From Nitriliruptoraceae bacterium (GTDB lineage: Bacteria > Actinomycetota > Nitriliruptoria > Nitriliruptorales > Nitriliruptoraceae), in assembly GCA_007134165.1 (NCBI GenBank), contig SLLJ01000041.1, positions 1 through 18,198 of the forward strand: a stretch of DNA of 18,198 nt, in the 5' to 3' direction. Below the pieces are notes generated by a model. That model searched no databases and was not told the DNA's origin. It worked only from the letters and a program-made list of their open reading frames with translations. Positions 14,178 through 18,198 of the stretch are shown one piece after another. How positions within the stretch are numbered: position 1 is the stretch's first letter; each line of letters starts with the position of its first letter. The translations under genes and the position numbers were made by a program.

Positions 14178-15813
14178 GCTGCGGGGCGCCCGCCACCTCG
14201 TCGTCGCGTGGGCACTGCTGGCCCTGCTCCTCGGTTGCACCGCACCCGACGGGTCGGTCGCTCCGGCGTCTGATCCGACACGGTCCGCCCCGGCGTCGTC
14301 CGCCCCGGCGTCGTCCGCCCCGGCTTCGCCCGCCCCGGCTGCACCCGCTCCCGACTCCGACGCACGGGTCGTCGACACCCCGTCCGAAGCGACCGACACC
14401 CCGCCGCTGGTCACGGTGCCGGAACCTCTGCCTCCCGTACCACCCGGTCGTGACGCGCTGATCGCACGGCTGTCCCCGCTGGTGGGGGCCGCCGCGGAGT
14501 TCTCGTCGGAGGGCACCGTCGCGGTGCTCGTGACCGACGAGCACGGTCGCGAGGTGGTCGGTAGCGACGCCGACACTTCGGTGATGCCCGCCTCGACGCA
14601 GAAGCTGCTGACCGCGGCCGCCGTGCTGGTCACCCTCGGTCCTGACGGACGGCTGCGCACCCACCTCGAGACCACCGGTCCGATCGGGCCCGATGGCGTG
14701 CTGGAGGGCGAGGTCGTGGTCGTCGGTGCGGGCGATCCGACCCTGGTCACCGACGAGTATGCGCGCTGGATCTACCCCGCCCGGCCCCGAACGCCGCTGG
14801 AGGACCTCGCCGACGCGCTCGTCGAGGCCGGGGTCCGGGTGATCGCCGGCGACGTCGTGGCCGACGTCTCCGGCTTCGTCGGGGACGCCCGGGCCGAGGG
14901 CTGGCAGGACAACTACTTCCACGACCTCGATGCCCGCTATGTGTCCGGGCTGACCGTGGACGCCGGGCTCGAGACCCTGATCACCCTGCCGGAGCCCGAC
15001 GAGGCGGAGGAGGATGACGACAGCGACGAGGGGCAGGAGCCGGCCCCCGCCGTCCCGGACGTGCGGGTGCAGTTGGTGCCCGACCCCGCCCTGCACACGG
15101 TGCGTGAGCTCGAGCGGGTGCTCGAGGAGCGGGGGGTGCGCGTCGAGGGCGAGCCCCGGGTCGGCGAGCCGACCGCCCCCCCGGTCGGGCGGCTGGTCAC
15201 CGTGCACAGCCCACCGATGCACGAGGTGCTGCGCTTCGCGGTCCAGCGCAGCGACAACCACCTGTCCGACCAGCTGTTCCTGGTCGTTGGCCGGCTGCGC
15301 ACCGGTGAGGGCTCCTGGCCGCGCGGCGAACGTGGACTGCGTCAGGTGCTCGACCACCTCGGGGTCGACCACACCGGCGCCCGGTTCGCGGACGGCTCCG
15401 GGCTGTCGCGCGATGACCGCGTCACCCCCCGGCTGCTGGTGGAGCTCGATCGGGCGATGCTGGCGGGTCGTCATGCCGACACGTGGCGCTCCCTGATGGC
15501 CGTCATGGGGGAGAGCGGCACGCTCAGCGAGCGCATGCGCGGGACGGTGGCCGTGGGGCGCTTCGTCGGCAAGACCGGCACGTTGCGCGACGTCACCGCG
15601 CTGAGCGGGGCGGTGCTCGAGGGCGACGAGCCCCGCTTCCACCTCGCGGTGCTGGCCAACGATCCCGGCGGCGGGCGGTGGGCGGCGCGGGTACTGATGG
15701 ACGAGCTGATCCTGGCGTTGGTCGCTGAGGTCGATGGCTGCGAGATCCGCACCCTGGAGGGAATCGATGCCACCCCCCTGGGGGTCCCGCCGTCCACGGT
15801 CAGCTGCCCGTAG
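14158..15813 (+). CDS. dacB: D-alanyl-D-alanine carboxypeptidase/endopeptidase (PBP4, peptidase S13), lipoprotein
   Basis: PBP4 enzymes trim or cut peptidoglycan stem peptides outside the membrane. From the ATG at 14158 the protein has 551 residues. A lipoprotein signal ends in LLALLLGC (Cys27), followed by a Pro/Ala/Ser linker with SAPAS repeats. All three penicillin-binding motifs are present: STQK (S146-K149), SDN (365-367) and KTG (472-474). A large insert between the first two motifs, usual for class C PBPs, includes a very acidic stretch near residues 280-300 (EAEEDDDSDEG). ADGSGLSRDDRVTP and MGESGTL are further family signatures. The start overlaps the sigma gene's end by 20 bp and lacks a good ribosome binding site, so coupled translation is likely. 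A TTG one codon earlier is also possible. Cell-wall function is very sure. Confidence 0.94.
14284..14343 (+). repeat. 15-bp tandem repeats in the lipoprotein linker
   Basis: Four units of 15 bp: two exact copies of TCCGCCCCGGCGTCG, a third with one change, and a fourth more divergent. They encode SAPAS, SAPAS, SAPAS and PAPAA in the dacB linker just after the lipidated Cys. Copy number could vary by slippage without changing the frame. Confidence 0.9.
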
Positions 15814-15835
15814 CCGTGGCAGAGTGCTTTCGGTT

Positions 15836-15852
15836 CCCGACTCGGGGTCGGG
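15836..15852 (+). terminator. Short hairpin downstream of dacB
   Basis: CCCGAC (15836-15841) pairs with GTCGGG (15847-15852) across a 5-base loop, 22 bases after the dacB stop. No T-run follows. It is a weak terminator candidate at most. Confidence 0.35.
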
Positions 15853-15857
15853 GCTGA

Positions 15858-15870
15858 GTACGTTTCGTAC
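15858..15870 (+). promoter_or_regulatory. Palindrome overlapping a candidate -10 box of the reductase gene
   Basis: GTACG-TTT-CGTAC is a perfect 5-bp inverted repeat with a 3-base centre. TACGTT (15859-15864, TAnnnT) lies inside it and would start transcription near 15871, about 33 bases before the GTG at 15904. A repressor binding here would block the promoter. There is no clear -35 box. Confidence 0.4.
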
Positions 15871-15903
15871 CTGCAACGTCACTGCGTGCCTGAAGGGATC
15901 AGC

Positions 15904-16878
15904 GTGGAGCAGGTGGAGATCGACCTCGCCATCGTCGGAGCCGGCCCGGCCGGCCTCTATGCCGCCTACTACGCCGGCTTCCGGGGGCTCAGCACGGCGC
16001 TGATCGACTCGTTGACCGAGGCGGGGGGCCAGGTCACCGCCCTGTACCCCGAGAAGCTCATCTACGACGTCGCCGGCTTCCCGGCGGTCAAGGGCCAGGA
16101 GCTCATCGACCGGTGCCTGGAGCAGGCGGCACCCTACGACCCCGTGATGCTGCTCGGTCACCGGGCCGAGACCCTGGAGGCCGACGGTCAGGGCGGGTTC
16201 ACGATCATCACCCATCGGGGGACCCGCATCGCCACCCGTGCGGTGCTGATCACCGGCGGCATCGGCAACTTCACGCCGCGTCCGCTGCCCGACGGCGAGC
16301 TCTACGAAGGGCGCGGTCTGGTCTACTTCGTGCGTGAGCTCGAGGTCATGCGCGACCTCGACGTGCTGATCGTCGGCGGAGGGGACAGCGCGGTGGACTG
16401 GGCGCTCAACCTCGAGGAGATCGCCCGTTCGATCACCCTGATCCACCGCCGCGACCGCTTCCGGGCCCACGAGGACTCGGTCAGCAAGCTCAAGGCTTCC
16501 TCCGTCGAGGTCCTCACGCCCTACGAGGTCCGTCACCTGCACGGTGACGGTGAGATCCGGGCCGCCACCATCTTCGACAACCGCGATCAAGCCGAGCGGC
16601 GGATCGACGTGCAGGCCGTGGTCGCGGCGCTGGGCTTCACCAGCGACCTCGGTCCGCTGCGCGAATGGGGGATCGAACTCGACAAGCGCCACATCCTCGT
16701 CGACACCCGGATGCAGACCAACCTCCCCGGGATCTACGCCGCGGGCGACATCACCGAGTACCCCGGCAAGGTCCGGCTGATCTCGGTCGGGTACGGGGAG
16801 GCGGCCACGGCGGTGAACAACGCCGCGGTGCACATCGACCCCTCGGCCAAGGTCTTCCCCGGGCATTCGTCGGGCTGA
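15904..16878 (+). CDS. Ferredoxin/flavodoxin-NADP+ reductase, YumC (thioredoxin reductase-like) type
   Basis: A 324-aa FAD enzyme that passes electrons between NADPH and ferredoxin or flavodoxin in the cytoplasm. The FAD-binding GAGPAGLYAAYYAG begins at G12 and the NADPH-binding VGGGDSAVDWAL has its glycines at 158-160. GGQVTALYPEKLIYDVAGFP, VLITGGIGNFTPR and YAAGDITEYPGKV are typical of YumC-type reductases. The CxxC redox pair of thioredoxin reductase is absent: the stretch after the NADPH motif reads SAVDWALNLEEIA. That separates it from TrxB. I chose the GTG at 15904, which has GAAGGG six bases upstream (15892-15897); a GTG at 15886 lies before that site. Its redox partner is not in the window. 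A possible 7-bp hairpin overlaps the stop codon. Confidence 0.93.
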   Translation: MEQVEIDLAIVGAGPAGLYAAYYAGFRGLSTALIDSLTEAGGQVTALYPEKLIYDVAGFPAVKGQELIDRCLEQAAPYDPVMLLGHRAETLEADGQGGFTIITHRGTRIATRAVLITGGIGNFTPRPLPDGELYEGRGLVYFVRELEVMRDLDVLIVGGGDSAVDWALNLEEIARSITLIHRRDRFRAHEDSVSKLKASSVEVLTPYEVRHLHGDGEIRAATIFDNRDQAERRIDVQAVVAALGFTSDLGPLREWGIELDKRHILVDTRMQTNLPGIYAAGDITEYPGKVRLISVGYGEAATAVNNAAVHIDPSAKVFPGHSSG

Positions 16879-16894
16879 GCGAGGTCGTCAGCCC
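16872..16894 (+). terminator. Hairpin overlapping the reductase stop codon
   Basis: GGGCTGA (16872-16878, including the TGA stop) pairs perfectly with TCAGCCC (16888-16894) across nine bases. No T-run follows. It is a possible terminator or mRNA 3' stabiliser before the 130-bp gap. Confidence 0.4.
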
Positions 16895-17008
16895 TCCGCC
16901 GCGGCACGTTGACATCCCAGCGCCCATCTGCTGCCCTGCGGGCCCTGCCTGCCCCGCCTGCCCTCGCCGCCCGCGTCACGTCCGTGGTCGGCACTCCCCG
17001 GGAGCAAC

Positions 17009-18198
17009 ATGAACTCGTCGGACTCCAAGCCCTTCGCGACCGCCGTCGGCCTGACTCGCCGCACGATGCCCTTCCTGCTGCTGAATGCGATGGTGTACGG
17101 CGCGTTCTTCTTCGCCGTGGTGCTGTGGTTGGGCCTGTTCGGAGGCCTGGCGGTGTTCTTCGCCGAACGGGTCGAGCTGCTGGCCATCGTGTTCTTCGTG
17201 ATCGCGGTCGCGGCTCCGGCCGCGGTGCTGGCCCTCGCCCGCCGCTACGTGCTCTACCTCGTGCAGGGTGCGCACATCGCGGTCGTGACCGAACTGCTCA
17301 CGCGTGGGCAGGTCCCCGACGGCAAGGGTCAGGTGGAGTACGGCCGAGGGCTGGTCAAGGAGCTGTTCCGCGATGTCAGCATCCTGTTCGCGCTCGACCG
17401 GCTGATCGACGGGGTCGTCAAGCGGATCACCCGACGCTTCGTGCGGCTGGTCGACGTGCTGCCCCTGGGCGGCGGGGCCTCGCAGGTGGCCCGCTGGGCG
17501 GCCGCGATCGTCAACCGATCGATGAGCTACGTCGACGAGGCGATCCTCTCACTCACGCTGGCCCGGGGCGAACGCAACGTCTGGCGCAGCGCCCGGCACG
17601 GGCTCATCCTCTACGCCCAGGCCTACAAGCCGGTGCTCGGCGCGGCCGTGCGGATCTGGCTGCTGGGCCGCGCGATCTTCCTGGTGGTCCTGCTGCTGGT
17701 TGCGATCCCGGGGGTGATGCTGCTGTCCAACCTCGAGGGTCTGCTGGTCGTGGTGATGGTGGTCGGGTTCGTGCTGCTCGCCTCGCTGCTCGTACGGGCG
17801 GTCTTCGAGCCGTTCGCGATGGTCTACATCCTGGTCACCTACCACCGGGCGATCCAGGGCGTGGAGGTCAACGCAGAGTGGGACCGACGGCTGCAGTCGG
17901 TCTCCGGCAAGTTCCGTGAGCTGGTCGGCCAGGCCCAGCAGGCCAGCCCAGACGTCGATCCGCTCGATCAGGTCGACGTGCCCCCGGCCGCGATCGGCGA
18001 GGCAACCTCCGGTGTTCCCGGCGCCCCCGGCGCGTCCAACTCCCCCGGACTCGGCGGCCTTGGCGGCCGCTCGGGGCTGCGTCCAGGCCGCGGTGGGTTC
18101 GGTGGCATGGTCGGCGGCCTGCTCTCCCAGGCGGCGCAGTCGATGCAGCAGCCGCAGGACTCGGGGGACCAGTCGGACCAGTCGCCGGGCGCCGGAGC
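17009..18198 (+). CDS. Uncharacterised multi-pass membrane protein with Gly/Gln-rich tail, 3' end beyond window
   Basis: The frame stays open from the ATG at 17009 to the window edge, giving at least 396 residues. Hydrophobic helices are at about 21-45, 55-78, 218-240 and 243-265. Between the second and third pair lies an amphipathic cytoplasmic-looking segment with VEYGRGLVKELFRDVSILFA and NRSMSYVDEAILSLTLARGE. After the last helix come FEPFAMVYILVTYHRAIQG and WDRRLQSVSGKFRELVGQA. These blocks feel like a widespread but unnamed bacterial and archaeal membrane family; I cannot attach a function. From about residue 333 the tail is low complexity (Gly, Pro, then Gln, Ser, Asp) and ends at the edge. 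GGGAG lies four bases before the ATG. The frame and composition match neighbouring genes, so it is a real gene. Confidence 0.82.
   Translation, partial: MNSSDSKPFATAVGLTRRTMPFLLLNAMVYGAFFFAVVLWLGLFGGLAVFFAERVELLAIVFFVIAVAAPAAVLALARRYVLYLVQGAHIAVVTELLTRGQVPDGKGQVEYGRGLVKELFRDVSILFALDRLIDGVVKRITRRFVRLVDVLPLGGGASQVARWAAAIVNRSMSYVDEAILSLTLARGERNVWRSARHGLILYAQAYKPVLGAAVRIWLLGRAIFLVVLLLVAIPGVMLLSNLEGLLVVVMVVGFVLLASLLVRAVFEPFAMVYILVTYHRAIQGVEVNAEWDRRLQSVSGKFRELVGQAQQASPDVDPLDQVDVPPAAIGEATSGVPGAPGASNSPGLGGLGGRSGLRPGRGGFGGMVGGLLSQAAQSMQQPQDSGDQSDQSPGAG

Noticed and set aside
16909..16914. A perfect TTGACA before the last membrane protein gene
   Set aside because: At 16-19 bases downstream there is no TAnnnT box (the best is TGCCCT), so I do not call a promoter. 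A chance hexamer is likely.

Overview
The window is about 18.2 kb of very GC-rich DNA, estimated by eye at about 70%. It is densely coding, with many GTG and some TTG starts and short or overlapping gene junctions. The gene set suggests an actinobacterium (Actinomycetota): a ferrochelatase with a C-terminal cysteine cluster, LCP cell-wall transferase, secreted PDZ/S16 protein, SigA-like sigma factors and FNR-like reductase. An early-branching class such as Nitriliruptoria is possible, but that is a guess and not shown by the sequence. No tRNA, rRNA, CRISPR array, transposase or integrase was seen. It reads as a chromosomal core region.

Left part, minus strand (1-4521). From right to left there is an EamA/DMT permease, a four-helix membrane protein, ferrochelatase (coproporphyrin ferrochelatase type), an unrecognised 91-aa protein, a histidine phosphatase, and an LCP (LytR-CpsA-Psr) transferase that runs off the left edge. 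The last three are translationally coupled by 1-bp and 4-bp overlaps. Divergent from the permease lies an alpha/beta hydrolase (4626-5549). It converges on type I pantothenate kinase coaA (5560-6495, minus).

Middle part (6496-9444). Divergent from coaA is a large 7TM-HD phosphohydrolase of the PgpH/YqfF family, the family that degrades cyclic di-AMP. It ends 1 bp from a convergent stand-alone Lrp/AsnC ligand-binding domain gene. A 346-bp gene-free region then separates that gene from the right-hand cluster. It holds an inverted repeat and candidate promoter elements.

Right part, all plus strand (9445-18198). The order is sigma-70 paralogue 1, a YibE/F membrane protein, a secreted PDZ plus Lon-type S16 protein, sigma-70 paralogue 2, a PBP4-type D-Ala-D-Ala carboxypeptidase lipoprotein (its start overlaps the sigma gene), a YumC-type ferredoxin/flavodoxin-NADP+ reductase, and an uncharacterised multi-pass membrane protein cut by the right edge. 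Two primary-like sigma factors enclosing two envelope genes, followed by a cell-wall hydrolase, is the most unusual arrangement here. A plausible but unproven reading is a regulatory and envelope-maintenance locus.
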